NCBI GenBank assembly: GCA_002324875.1
Contig: NTJG01000007.1
Location: 1-64,000, forward strand
DNA from: Lysobacteraceae bacterium NML93-0793
GTDB taxonomy: Bacteria > Pseudomonadota > Gammaproteobacteria > Xanthomonadales > Xanthomonadaceae
DNA length: 64,000 nucleotides
Reading direction: 5' to 3'
Of the stretch, positions 1-8,274 are shown piece by piece. How positions within the stretch are numbered: the stretch's first letter is position 1; every line of letters begins with the position of its first letter. The notes beneath the pieces were generated by a model. It was not told the origin of the DNA and did not search any database. It was given only the letters and a program-made list of their open reading frames with translations. The position numbers and the translations under genes were made by a program.

Positions 1-559
1 GCAGCCGCTCGCCGGCATCGCCCGGCAGCGCGGCGCGACGCACCGGCACGGTGCCAAGCAGGGGCTGCAGCGCGGCGGGACTGGTCACTGCGAAGCCGTC
101 GCGCAGACCGGCCAGCACGCGGGCCGCGCGCGGCGTGGGCGCCAGCGCGATGCGATGGCGGAAGCCCAGGGCGTCGAGTTCGTCACGCAGCCGCCGCTCG
201 AACCGCGGCCAGGGCCCGAACAGGCGGAAGCTGGCGCGCGCCTCGAGCACGATCGCACGCGGCCACTGCCGGCTGACCAGCGAACTGTGGCGGTAGGCCC
301 AAGCGGCGAGGAAGCGGTGCCAGTGCGCCTCGGCCTGCGCGTCGTAATCGACGGTGCGCACGTCGGCCAGCAGCGCATGAGCGGCCGACAGCCGCATACC
401 GGGTTTCAGGCCCGCGCCCGCGGCCGCGGCGTTGACCGCATGCAGGCTGCGCAGCTGCGCCGGACCTTCGACCAGCGCCAGCGGCGGGTCGGGATCAGGC
501 AGGCGCCGGAGAACGGCGTCGAGCGCCAGTTGCGGCACGAGGATGCAGGCCCAGAGCAC
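1..559 (-). CDS. imuB: ImuB, Y-family DNA polymerase-like protein, 5' part only
   Basis: ImuB is the catalytically degenerate Y-family polymerase relative that links ImuA and DnaE2 to the beta clamp during SOS mutagenesis. Translation from a GTG at 559 begins MLWACILVPQLALDAVLRRL, the typical ImuB N-terminus, and stays open to the window edge (about 186 residues). An in-frame stop at 569-571 rules out a longer N-terminus. The frame contains the palm/finger-like region (residues about 1-130) with no obvious acidic catalytic pair. It follows imuA and lexA on the same strand; dnaE2 would be expected beyond the edge but is not visible. There is no strong ribosome site before the GTG. Confidence 0.85.
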   Translation of the reverse strand, partial: MLWACILVPQLALDAVLRRLPDPDPPLALVEGPAQLRSLHAVNAAAAGAGLKPGMRLSAAHALLADVRTVDYDAQAEAHWHRFLAAWAYRHSSLVSRQWPRAIVLEARASFRLFGPWPRFERRLRDELDALGFRHRIALAPTPRAARVLAGLRDGFAVTSPAALQPLLGTVPVRRAALPGDAGERL

Positions 560-750
560 GGTGCGGTCTCAACAGCGGCGCGTGTGCGGACAATGCAGGG
601 GGTGAGGGGGTGCCGGCATCGGATCTGCAGCACGCCGACCGGAGGCGCGGCATCGCGTGCCGGCGCGCCGGCGCGTGACCGATGCCCGCGGCATGTGCAC
701 GGCACGGCGCACCCGATCGAGGATGGCGGTGGAATCGGCGCGTCGCGGCA

Positions 751-1365
751 TCAGTGCGTCAACCGCAGTGCGGTCGCCGGCGGCTGTGCGCCGCGGCATT
801 TGCGCACCTGCCAGGTGCCGTCCTCGGGCCGGTATTCGATACGCAGCGCCGCCGGCGACGCATTGACCGCATGCCGGCGGTCGCGCAGCGCGAACGCACA
901 ACCGCCGCCGGTATCGGCCGCGACCTGCAGGCGGCGCAGCAGCCGGTCGTCGTCGGTCTGCGGCCAGCCGATCGCCGCCGCGCAGGCGGCGCTGCGCAGG
1001 CATTGCTCGAACGCCCACAAGGCATCGCGCGGGGCGGCCTCGACGATGTCCAGACACGTCAGATCGATGCCGGCCGCCTGCCAGGCGGGCGCGTAGGGCA
1101 CGTAGGGCGGGGCGATCAGCACGACGCGCTCGCCGGCGGCGGTCATGCGCGCCAGCGCCGGCATCAGCAGCGCGAGTTCGCCGACGCCGTCGGCCGGCAG
1201 CAACAGTTCGGTCAGTGCTCCGCGCGGCCAGCCGCGCTCGGGCAGCACCGCGTCCAGCGCCGGGAAGCCGGTCGGCTCGCCGGTGTCCACGGCCTGGGCG
1301 CTGCGGCCGGCGTGCCAGACCGTGCGCGCGGCGAGCAGGGCATCGAGAGGTTGCGCCGCCGCCAT
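751..1365 (-). CDS. imuA: ImuA, RecA-like SOS mutagenesis accessory protein
   Basis: 204 residues, the usual ImuA/SulA-like size. It starts MAAAQPLDALLAARTVWHAG and has the RecA-related stretch TGFPALDAVLPERGWPRGAL followed by a hydrophobic strand (ELALLMPALARM), but no complete Walker A, as expected for ImuA. In known systems it acts with ImuB and DnaE2 in translesion synthesis. The ATG at 1365 lies one base past the lexA stop, so the two are co-transcribed and probably translationally coupled. An upstream in-frame extension exists but overlaps lexA and is not needed. A 191-bp gap separates it from imuB, unusually long for this cassette. Confidence 0.85.
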   Translation of the reverse strand: MAAAQPLDALLAARTVWHAGRSAQAVDTGEPTGFPALDAVLPERGWPRGALTELLLPADGVGELALLMPALARMTAAGERVVLIAPPYVPYAPAWQAAGIDLTCLDIVEAAPRDALWAFEQCLRSAACAAAIGWPQTDDDRLLRRLQVAADTGGGCAFALRDRRHAVNASPAALRIEYRPEDGTWQVRKCRGAQPPATALRLTH

Positions 1366-1366
1366 G

Positions 1367-1984
1367 TCAGCCCTGCCGCACCAGGCCGCAGAACAGACCT
1401 TCGATCGCGAAATCGGCACCGGCCGGCACGCGGATCGGCGCATAGGCGGGATTGCGTGCCAGCAGTTGCAGGCCGTCGCCAAGCAGCGCCAGCCGCTTGA
1501 TCGTCAGCTCGCCGTCGAGCCTGGCCACTACCGTCTGCCCGTCGCGGGCATCGGCGCTGCGGTGCACGCCGACCAGATCGCCGTCGAGGATGCCGTCGTC
1601 GATCATCGAATCGCCTTCGACCCGCAACAGGTAGTCCGGCCGCAACGCGAAGACGCCGCGGTCGAGCCACAGCTGCCGGTCCAGGCCGATGTCGGCGCCG
1701 ATCGGCACGCCGGCCGCAACGCGGCCGAGCACCGGCAGCATCAGAAGGTCCGGGCGGACCGCAGCGGTGCCGGGCAGGCGCAGCCCTCGCTTCTCGTGCG
1801 GACGCGCTTCCAGCAGGCCGGCCTCGGTGAGCGCGCGGACGTGCTTCTGCGCGGCATTGCGCGAGGCGAAGCCGAACTGCGTGGCGATTTCGGCCAGGCT
1901 CGGTGGCCGGCCGGCGTCCAGCCGTTGCCGGATGAAATCGAGTACGGCGGCGCGTTGTGGGGGCAGGGTGTCCATGGTGTACAT
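1367..1984 (-). CDS. lexA: LexA repressor (LexA2-type, leading the imu cassette)
   Basis: 205-residue SOS repressor and self-cleaving S24 peptidase. An N-terminal winged helix (about 10-60, PSLAEIATQFGFASRNAAQ) is followed by the cleavage site A91-G92 (RVAAGVPIG) and the Ser-Lys dyad S126 (GDSMIDDG) and K163 (ELTIKRL), so it should be autocleavable. The ATG at 1984 is chosen because GAAGG lies 7 bases upstream; the ATG at 1975 (MDTLPPQ, 202 aa) has no ribosome site but is a possible alternative. The operator overlaps the start, implying autoregulation. It heads a lexA-imuA-imuB operon, the arrangement known for LexA2 proteins of pseudomonads and xanthomonads. Confidence 0.93.
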   Translation of the reverse strand: MYTMDTLPPQRAAVLDFIRQRLDAGRPPSLAEIATQFGFASRNAAQKHVRALTEAGLLEARPHEKRGLRLPGTAAVRPDLLMLPVLGRVAAGVPIGADIGLDRQLWLDRGVFALRPDYLLRVEGDSMIDDGILDGDLVGVHRSADARDGQTVVARLDGELTIKRLALLGDGLQLLARNPAYAPIRVPAGADFAIEGLFCGLVRQG

Positions 1985-1993
1985 TTGTACACC
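1976..1993. promoter_or_regulatory. Palindromic LexA operator over the lexA start
   Basis: GGTGTACATTTGTACACC is a perfect inverted repeat apart from its central four bases. It fits the GTAC-N4-GTAC/GTGC class reported for LexA2 repressors. It covers the ribosome site and the start codons of lexA, so bound LexA would block transcription of the lexA-imuA-imuB operon. The divergent exporter gene begins about 170 bp away. Confidence 0.75.
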
Positions 1994-2160
1994 TTCGGCC
2001 CGGATCTGGCGAGCCGGGCAATCCGGGTGAAGGCCTGTGCCGGCGCGGACGGTCCTGAATGCACGCCCTGCACGGCCGATGTGGGACAACGCGGTCCCGT
2101 CATCGAATGTCCGGCGCCCGTGCGTGGCGCTCGCGTCGATGCGTTTTTCGTCCGGATTCC

Positions 2161-3219
2161 ATGTCGCTGCCTCTCGATCTTTCCCGTTTCACCCGCCAGG
2201 TCCTGATCGTCATCGCGCTGGTCGCGGCGCTCGTCCTGCTCTGGGCGCTGTTGCCGGTGCTGATGCTGGTGTTCGGCGCGATCGTGTTCGCGGCCATGCT
2301 GCTGTCCTTGTCCGATCTGCTGCGCCGGGTGCTGCCGGTCTCGCACGGCATTGCCCTGGGCATCGTGCTGGTCGTGCTGTCGAGCGGGCTCGGGCTGCTC
2401 TTGTGGCTGTTCGGTTCCCAGGTCGCGCGCGAGGTCGCCACGCTGGTGGAAGCCCTGCCGCCGGCCTACGAACAGTTCCAGGACTGGGTGGAGGAGACCA
2501 CGGTCGGCAGCCTGCTCGCCGAGCAGATCGATACCCTGCGCAACAACGTCGGGCGCATCGCCACCAGTGCCGGCGCGATGGCGATGACCTTCTCCGGTGG
2601 GCTGATGAACCTGCTGCTGGTGCTGATCGGTGCGATCTACATCGCGGCCCAGCCGGGCATGTACCGGGCCGGGCTGCTGCAGCTGATTCCGAAGCCGGTC
2701 CGCGACGTCAGCGCCGACGCGCTCGACAGCAGCGCGCGTGCCCTGCGTCTGTGGCTGGGTGGCCAGCTGGTGGCGATGGCGGTGGTGGCGGTGCTGACCG
2801 GCATCGGCCTGTGGCTGCTCGGCGTGCCGGCCGCGTTCGCGCTCGCGCTGATCGCGTTCCTGCTCGATTTCGTGCCGATCATCGGGCCGATCGCCGCGGC
2901 CATTCCCGGCATTCTGCTCGGCTTCACCGTCAGCCCGCAGGTCGGCCTGGCCACGACCGCGCTGTACATCGTCATCCAGCAGATCGAGAGCAATCTGCTG
3001 CAGCCGCTGATCCAGCAGCGCGCGGTGGAACTGCCGCCGGCGCTGCTGCTGTTCTCGCTGCTGGTGTTCGGTTCGCTGCAGGGCTTCGCCGGCCTGCTGC
3101 TCGCCGCGCCGCTGACGGTGGTGCTGTACGTGCTGGTCAAGCGCCTGTACGTGCGCGAGTTGCTGGACACCGAGACGGCAATCCCGGGTGAATCCGCATC
3201 GGACAAGGCGAGCCACTGA
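2161..3219 (+). CDS. AI-2E family transporter (UPF0118 membrane protein)
   Basis: 352-residue inner-membrane protein. It has two N-terminal hydrophobic segments (from about residue 12, QVLIVIALVAALVLLWALLP), a third near 65-85, a soluble region rich in acidic residues, then a C-terminal membrane block with FLLDFVPIIGPIAAAIPGIL and QQIESNLLQPLIQQ. Both of these are family hallmarks. Members export small molecules or act as Na+/H+ antiporters; the AI-2 link is family naming and not evidence here. The ATG at 2161 (MSLPLDLSRF) is preferred over a 34-residue upstream extension of low-complexity Arg residues. It is divergent from lexA and followed by a shared terminator hairpin. Confidence 0.88.
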   Translation: MSLPLDLSRFTRQVLIVIALVAALVLLWALLPVLMLVFGAIVFAAMLLSLSDLLRRVLPVSHGIALGIVLVVLSSGLGLLLWLFGSQVAREVATLVEALPPAYEQFQDWVEETTVGSLLAEQIDTLRNNVGRIATSAGAMAMTFSGGLMNLLLVLIGAIYIAAQPGMYRAGLLQLIPKPVRDVSADALDSSARALRLWLGGQLVAMAVVAVLTGIGLWLLGVPAAFALALIAFLLDFVPIIGPIAAAIPGILLGFTVSPQVGLATTALYIVIQQIESNLLQPLIQQRAVELPPALLLFSLLVFGSLQGFAGLLLAAPLTVVLYVLVKRLYVRELLDTETAIPGESASDKASH

Positions 3220-3280
3220 CGTCACGCGCGTCGACACCGGCGCGCGTCGTGCGGACTCGGGCGCAACACGCAGCGCGCAC

Positions 3281-3316
3281 AAAAAAACCCCGGAAGGCCT
3301 GCGCCTTCCGGGGTTT
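3281..3316 (-). terminator. Intrinsic terminator for rnd-tRNA-Ala (possibly bidirectional)
   Basis: The 12-bp stem ACCCCGGAAGGC / GCCTTCCGGGGT (3287-3298 and 3303-3314) has a four-base loop. Seven A residues at 3281-3287 become a U-tract on the minus-strand transcript, just after the tRNA 3' end. The plus-strand side has only a broken T run, so termination of the exporter gene is weaker. Confidence 0.8.
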
Positions 3317-3324
3317 CTGTTTCG

Positions 3325-3400
3325 TGGTGGAGCGGAGGGGGATCGAACCCCTGACCTCCACGATGCGAACGTGGCGCTCTCCCAGCTGAGCTACCGCCCC
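3325..3400 (-). tRNA. tRNA-Ala (CGC anticodon), CCA encoded
   Basis: 76 nt including the encoded CCA. The acceptor stem GGGGCGG/CCGCTCC contains the G3-U70 pair that identifies tRNA-Ala. The D arm holds AGCTCAGCTGGGAGAGC, the anticodon loop is TTCGCAT (CGC, reads GCG), and the T arm holds GGTTCGATCCC. Its 5' end is 13 nt downstream of the rnd stop with no visible promoter between, so it is probably cut from the rnd transcript. Confidence 0.97.
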
Positions 3401-3413
3401 ACGAAGCGTCGCA

Positions 3414-4541
3414 TCATACAGAGGCCGTCGGCGCTTCGCCAGCCTCGGTGAGCAGGGGCGCGAGTGCGGGTTCGAGCTGCGTACGACGCCAGCCGGCCAG
3501 CGCGCCCGGCCAGTCGGCGCCTTCGACCAGCGCTTCGAGCCACTTGCGCGAGGCGAGGATGCCGTCAGGCAGGCCGAGTTCCACGCTCCGCGTGGCCACG
3601 GCCTGCTGCAGGCGCTTGAGCTGCTTGCGGTCGGGTTCCTCGCCATTCGACAGCGGCGCATCCGCCTCGTCGGGCAACGTGGTGGTCAGCGCCTGCCAGA
3701 TCGCGGCACCGAGCTTGCGCGGGGCCTTGGGATGCGCCTCGAGCCGGCGCTGCAGCGCGGTCGCATCGGCCGGCGGATCGCGCGCCAGCAGGGTGGCCAG
3801 CTCGTTGTCGAGGATCCAGCTGCGCGGCTTGTCCTGCAGGCGGGCCTGCTGCTCGCGCCAGCGCAGCAGGCGCAGCAGGCGACGCTGTGCGTCGGCATCG
3901 AGGAACTGGCCGGTGCGGCCGCCCAGTTGCGGCCAGCGTTCGCCCTCCAGGTTGCCGGCAGTCTCGACCAGGCGCGCGCAGTCCTCGCGCAGCCAGGCCG
4001 CGCGATCGAGTGCGTCGAGCCGAGCCGAGAGCCGATCGTGCAGCGCGAACAGGTGCTCGACATCGTCGGCGGCGTAGTCGAGCTGGGTCGGCGACAGGGG
4101 CCGGCGCAGCCAGTCCGAGCGCGTCTCGCCCTTGGGCAGCGCGATGTCGAGCTGGTCCTGCACCAGGCGCTGGTAGCCCATGCCGCCGCCCACGCCGGCG
4201 AGCGCGGCGGCGATCTGGGTATCGAACAGGGGCGTCGGCACCGCGCCGCAGGCATGGCCGAACGCGACCAGGTCCTCGCTGGCGCTGTGCATCACCTTGA
4301 GGATGTCCGGATCCGACAGCAGCGGGCGCAGCGCGTCGGCGATGCCGGGCGCCAGGGGGTCGACCAGCAGCACGTCGATGCCGTCGTCGCGCTCGACCGC
4401 GATCTGCACCAGGGCCAGTTGCGGCCAGAAGGTGCGTTCGCGGATGAATTCGGTATCGAGCCCGACGCGGGCGGGAGCGGCAGGCAGCCGCGCGCGGAGA
4501 CTGGCCGGATCGTCGATCCAGCACGCAGTGGAGGAGGTCAT
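3414..4541 (-). CDS. rnd: Ribonuclease D
   Basis: 375-residue 3'-5' exoribonuclease that trims tRNA 3' ends. The DEDD-family motifs are visible: Exo I GLDTEF, Exo II with HSASEDLVAFGHACG, and Exo III QLDYAADDVEHL (Y-x3-D). An HRDC domain follows from about residue 210. The ATG at 4541 (MTSSTACWIDDP) fits family lengths; 33 further upstream codons are Arg/Pro-rich and unlikely. The tRNA-Ala gene lies 13 nt after the stop, so the transcript carries a potential substrate of its own product. It is divergent from the pseudo-FGE lipoprotein gene. Confidence 0.93.
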   Translation of the reverse strand: MTSSTACWIDDPASLRARLPAAPARVGLDTEFIRERTFWPQLALVQIAVERDDGIDVLLVDPLAPGIADALRPLLSDPDILKVMHSASEDLVAFGHACGAVPTPLFDTQIAAALAGVGGGMGYQRLVQDQLDIALPKGETRSDWLRRPLSPTQLDYAADDVEHLFALHDRLSARLDALDRAAWLREDCARLVETAGNLEGERWPQLGGRTGQFLDADAQRRLLRLLRWREQQARLQDKPRSWILDNELATLLARDPPADATALQRRLEAHPKAPRKLGAAIWQALTTTLPDEADAPLSNGEEPDRKQLKRLQQAVATRSVELGLPDGILASRKWLEALVEGADWPGALAGWRRTQLEPALAPLLTEAGEAPTASV

Positions 4542-4630
4542 GCGCGACAGCCTAGCGGCGTCGCCGGATGGCGGCAATCGCAGCGGGCCACGACAGTACG
4601 ACGGCATCGACGATGGCTTAATCTGACGCG

Positions 4631-6481
4631 ATGCGATCACGGGAGCCCGTTTTGCGCGGAACCATTGTCGCCAGCCTCCTGTTGCTGGGTCTGCTGGCCG
4701 GCTGTGGCCGCGCCGATGGCGAGGGCGATGCGGACGCCCAGGGCGACGGCAGCGTGACCATCAGCGGCGACGATGTGATCGTCGCCGAGCTCAACTGGAC
4801 GCCGCCGGTGGCCGGTATCGCCCCGGGCGAAGACGCCGAAGCGCGCGAGCGCGCGGATGCGGCGCTGCGCGACGATGATCTCTACGCGACTGCCGAGTCG
4901 GCGATTCCCCTGTATCTGGCGCTGTCGGCGGTCGAGGGCCAGGAACGCGCGGCCGCCGCCGGCTTGAGGCGCGCGCGTGCACGCGTGCTGGCGCTCGGTG
5001 CCATGGCGCTGGACGAAGCCGACACCGGCGATTCGATCGCCGGTCTGCGCGCAGCGCATGCGTTCGCCGCCGTCGCCCGGTATCTCGACGCCGACGATGC
5101 CGACGTGGTCGCCTACCTCGAGCGCGTGGATGCCAGCGATCGCCTGTGGGAACTCAACCGCAATGCCGAGCGCGCCCTGCAGGCCGGTGAACTCGGCGAG
5201 GCGGGGGGTGGGGCTCTGGCCGGCTTCCGCGCCGCGGCCGCACTGCGGCCCGGACAGCCGCGCGCCCTGCAGGGCATGGCGGCGGTCGAAAGCGCCATGA
5301 TCCGGCGCGCGGAAGACGCGGCGGTCGATGGCGACTTTCCGCTCGCGGCGCAATGGCTGGCGCATGCCGCGCGCATCCGTCCAGGATTCGCCACGGTGCC
5401 CGATGCCGAACGGCGGGTCGAGCGCATGCGCGCCAACCGCATCCGGCAACTGCGCGATGCCGGCGTGGCCGCGTTGCCGAAGATCAACGGTGTCGTCCAG
5501 GCCCGCGAACGCCTGGCCGAGATTCTGACTATCGCCCGACCGGGTGATCCGGTGGCGCTGGATCTGCGTGAGCGCATCGACCAGGCCGTGCACTACGGTG
5601 ATTTCCGGCCCGGGCAGGTGTTCACCGATGCACTGGACGGCGGCGCGCGCGGACCGCAGATGGTGGTGCTGCCGCACGGCGGTTTCATGATGGGCGCACT
5701 GCCGGGCGACGACGATGCCGACGACAACGAGAAGCCGCGACATCCCGTGCGTTTCGAGCGCGGCTTCGCAATGGGCGTGCGCGAGGTGACAGTGGGCGAG
5801 TTCCGGCGGTTCGTCGATGCCACCGGCTATCAGTCGCGTGCGGTGCGGCGCGGGTTCTCGATGGCCTACGACGAGCGCAGCGGCAATTTCCTCCGGCGCA
5901 GCAACGTCGACTGGCGCTCCGATTACGCCGGGCGTCCGGCCGGAGACACCCTGCCGGTGCTGCACGTCAGTGCCAAGGACGCCCAGGCCTATGTCGACTG
6001 GCTGTCGGCGCAGAGCGGCCGGCGCTACCGGCTGCCGAGCGAGGCGGAGTTCGAATACGCCTTCCGCAACGGCAGCAGCGAGCGCTACCCGTGGGGCGAG
6101 GGCACGCCGCCCGAAGGCAGCGGCAACATGACCGGCGCGCTCGACCGCTCGCCGTCGGGCCGCACCTGGGGCAATGCCTTTGCGGGCTACGGCGACGGCT
6201 ACTGGGGCCCGGCGCCGGTCGGCAGCTTCCAGCCCAACACCTGGGGCGTGCACGACCTTGCCGGTAATGTCAGTGAATGGATGGCCGACTGCTGGCATGC
6301 GACCTACCGCCGGGCGCCCGGCGACGGATCCGCGTGGGTCAACCCCGGCTGCCGCGACCAGGTGATCCGCGGGGGCTCCTGGGCCAGTTCACCCGCCCAG
6401 ACCCGCGCCAGCTGGCGCGCGTTGGCGCAGGTCGACACGACCAATGCCAGAATCGGCTTCCGCGTCGTCCGCGATCTTTGA
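4631..6481 (+). CDS. Lipoprotein with C-terminal formylglycine-generating-enzyme (SUMF1) domain, probably non-catalytic
   Basis: 616 residues. A signal peptide ends in the lipobox LLAGC (Cys about 25), so the protein should be a periplasm-facing lipoprotein. Residues 60-330 form an Ala-rich helical, TPR-like region. From about 350 a SUMF1/FGE fold is clear (FMMGALPGDD, REVTVGEFRRFVDATGY, YRLPSEAEFEYAFRNG, HDLAGNVSEWMADCW, QVIRGGSWASSPAQTRASW, IGFRVV). In true FGEs two cysteines follow the RGGS motif; here these are Ser/Ala/Arg, so sulfatase activation is unlikely and a binding or scaffold role is more plausible. An M48 protease follows 30 bp downstream, probably in the same operon. Confidence 0.85.
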   Translation: MRSREPVLRGTIVASLLLLGLLAGCGRADGEGDADAQGDGSVTISGDDVIVAELNWTPPVAGIAPGEDAEARERADAALRDDDLYATAESAIPLYLALSAVEGQERAAAAGLRRARARVLALGAMALDEADTGDSIAGLRAAHAFAAVARYLDADDADVVAYLERVDASDRLWELNRNAERALQAGELGEAGGGALAGFRAAAALRPGQPRALQGMAAVESAMIRRAEDAAVDGDFPLAAQWLAHAARIRPGFATVPDAERRVERMRANRIRQLRDAGVAALPKINGVVQARERLAEILTIARPGDPVALDLRERIDQAVHYGDFRPGQVFTDALDGGARGPQMVVLPHGGFMMGALPGDDDADDNEKPRHPVRFERGFAMGVREVTVGEFRRFVDATGYQSRAVRRGFSMAYDERSGNFLRRSNVDWRSDYAGRPAGDTLPVLHVSAKDAQAYVDWLSAQSGRRYRLPSEAEFEYAFRNGSSERYPWGEGTPPEGSGNMTGALDRSPSGRTWGNAFAGYGDGYWGPAPVGSFQPNTWGVHDLAGNVSEWMADCWHATYRRAPGDGSAWVNPGCRDQVIRGGSWASSPAQTRASWRALAQVDTTNARIGFRVVRDL

Positions 6482-6511
6482 CCCCGCCGGATTCCGGCAT
6501 CGGAGCACACC

Positions 6512-7432
6512 ATGAGACAGGATCCCTTCGGCCGCGGTGACCGGCGCCCGGCCGGCCGCGCACCCCGGCGCGGCATCAATTTGCGGTTCGTCATGCTGCT
6601 GCTGTTCGCGGGTTACGGCCTCTATTACTACGTCTCCAACCGCTCGACCGATCCGGTCACCGGCGAGACCGTGCTGATCGACCGCGCGCTCGATGTCGAG
6701 GACGAGAAGGCACTCGGCCTCGAGGCCTACGAACAGATCCTGCAGCAGGAACGCCCGGTGCCGGCCGACAGCGAGATCGCCCGCGACGTACGCGCGATCG
6801 CCGACCGGCTGATCGCCAAGGTGGGCGTGGTCGAGGCCGAGCTTGCGCGCGAGAACGGCCTGGAACCGACCCGGTTCTCCGAGAGTTTCGACTGGGAAGT
6901 CAACGTCATCGATTCCGACCAGGCCAATGCGTTCTGCCTGCCGGGCGGCAAGATGGCGGTCTATACGGGCCTGGTGCCGGTGGCGCAGAACGCCGACGCG
7001 ATGGCGGTGGTCATGGGCCACGAGATCGCGCACGCGCTGCTGCGGCACGGCGCGCAGCGCATGGCGCAGCAGCGGCTGACCCAGGTCGGCCAGATGGCCG
7101 GCGCGATGAGCGGCATGGATCCGCAGCAGCAGCAGATGGTCATGGCCGCGATGGGCTACGGCTACCTGCTGCCGTATGCACGCAAGCACGAGACCGAGGC
7201 CGACGTCGTCGGTCTGATGCTGGCCGCGGCGGCGTGTTTCGATCCGCGCGAATCGGTGCCGCTGTGGGAGCGGATGAGCGCGGCCAGTGGCGGCCAGGCG
7301 CCGCCGGAATTCTCGTCGACGCATCCCAACCCCGGCACGCGCATCCAGAACCTGCAGAGCCTGATTCCCAAGGCGATGGAGTACCGGGCCAAGTTCTGCG
7401 AGGACGCGCAGCAGACCGCGCTGGCGCTGTGA
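6512..7432 (+). CDS. M48 family zinc metallopeptidase
   Basis: 306 residues. A short basic N-terminus leads into one membrane anchor or signal (residues about 27-42, VMLLLFAGYGLYYYVS). The peptidase domain contains the zinc motif HEIAH (about 170), the downstream third-ligand region ETEADVVGL, and the usual STHPNPGTRI tail motif. It resembles periplasmic M48 quality-control proteases of the LoiP/YcaL/BepA group, without a visible TPR extension. It follows the SUMF1 lipoprotein gene by 30 bp and converges on an SDR gene, with a GC-rich hairpin over the junction. The substrate is unknown. Confidence 0.88.
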   Translation: MRQDPFGRGDRRPAGRAPRRGINLRFVMLLLFAGYGLYYYVSNRSTDPVTGETVLIDRALDVEDEKALGLEAYEQILQQERPVPADSEIARDVRAIADRLIAKVGVVEAELARENGLEPTRFSESFDWEVNVIDSDQANAFCLPGGKMAVYTGLVPVAQNADAMAVVMGHEIAHALLRHGAQRMAQQRLTQVGQMAGAMSGMDPQQQQMVMAAMGYGYLLPYARKHETEADVVGLMLAAAACFDPRESVPLWERMSAASGGQAPPEFSSTHPNPGTRIQNLQSLIPKAMEYRAKFCEDAQQTALAL

Positions 7433-7461
7433 GAGGCGGGGCGCTGCGGCGCCCCGACCTC
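7433..7461. terminator. GC-rich hairpin between convergent genes
   Basis: GAGGCGGGGCGC pairs with GCGCCCCGACCTC (one bulge) around a TGCG loop. It spans the junction between the M48 gene and the SDR gene and overlaps the SDR stop. There is no T-tract on either strand, so intrinsic termination is doubtful. Confidence 0.4.
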
Positions 7462-8206
7462 AGAACCCCATCAGCAGGCCGCCGTTGACGGGCAGATTGA
7501 TGCCGGTGATGTAACCCGCCTCGTCCGCGGTCAGGAAGACGACCGCGCGCGCGATGTCGTCCGGCTGGCCGACCCGGCCGACCGGCACGCTGGCGACGGT
7601 CCGTGCCAGTACGTCGGGCGGCATCTTCGCGGTCATCGGGGTTTCGACATAGCCCGGCGACAGGCTGTTGACGGTGATGCCCTTGGCCGCGACCTCGCGC
7701 GCCAGCGACATCGTGAACCCGTGCAGGCCGGCCTTGGCCGCGGCGTAGTTGGTCTGGCCGAAATTGCCGGTCTGGCCGCTGACCGAGCTGATGTTGACGA
7801 TGCGGCCGAAGCCGCGCGCGAGCATGCCGTCGACGGCCGCCCGGCACAGATGGAAGGCGCTGTCGAGGTTGATGCGCAGCACGTCGTCCCACTGCCCGGT
7901 GGACATCTTGCGCAGCGTCGAATCACGGGTGATGCCGGCCGCGTTGACGAGGATGTCGAGCCGGCCGTGGCGCTGCTCGACCTCGGCGATGGCCGACGCG
8001 CAGGCACCGGCATCGCCGACATCGACCGCGAGCGTGGTCACCGGCAGGCCGGCCATGTCGGCCGCGAACGCATCCAGGCGTTCGGCATCGGCCGCGAGGT
8101 CGGCGGCGACGACGTGGACGCCGCGTCCGGCAAGCTGCCTGCAGATGGCGCGGCCGATGCCGCCGAGGCCACCGGTGACGATGGCGACGCGTGGTGTGTG
8201 GATCAT
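7460..8206 (-). CDS. SDR oxidoreductase, acetoacetyl-CoA reductase-like paralogue
   Basis: 248-residue classical short-chain dehydrogenase. It has the NADP(H) motif TGGLGGIG (about 11-18), the NAAG motif (NAAGITRDSTLRKM), catalytic Ser in NISSVSG and YAAAK (Tyr/Lys), and the PGYVETPM loop. The NAAGITRD and GQTNFGQTNYAAAKAGLHGF region closely resembles PhaB (3-ketoacyl-CoA to (R)-3-hydroxyacyl-CoA, NADPH-dependent). A second, more canonical PhaB lies two genes upstream on the same strand, with phaR between them. Chain-length or cofactor preference cannot be read from sequence, and a FabG-like role is possible. Confidence 0.85.
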   Translation of the reverse strand: MIHTPRVAIVTGGLGGIGRAICRQLAGRGVHVVAADLAADAERLDAFAADMAGLPVTTLAVDVGDAGACASAIAEVEQRHGRLDILVNAAGITRDSTLRKMSTGQWDDVLRINLDSAFHLCRAAVDGMLARGFGRIVNISSVSGQTGNFGQTNYAAAKAGLHGFTMSLAREVAAKGITVNSLSPGYVETPMTAKMPPDVLARTVASVPVGRVGQPDDIARAVVFLTADEAGYITGINLPVNGGLLMGF

Positions 8207-8274
8207 GGAGTCATCCCGGAAACGCGGAAACGAAAACGGCGCGGAGACCGCGCCGTGGAGAGGCAGCAGGCGGA

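Noticed and set aside
1741-3282. 513-residue Gln/His-rich minus-strand frame
   Set aside because: Opposite the AI-2E transporter; its C-terminal third only re-reads lexA in another frame.
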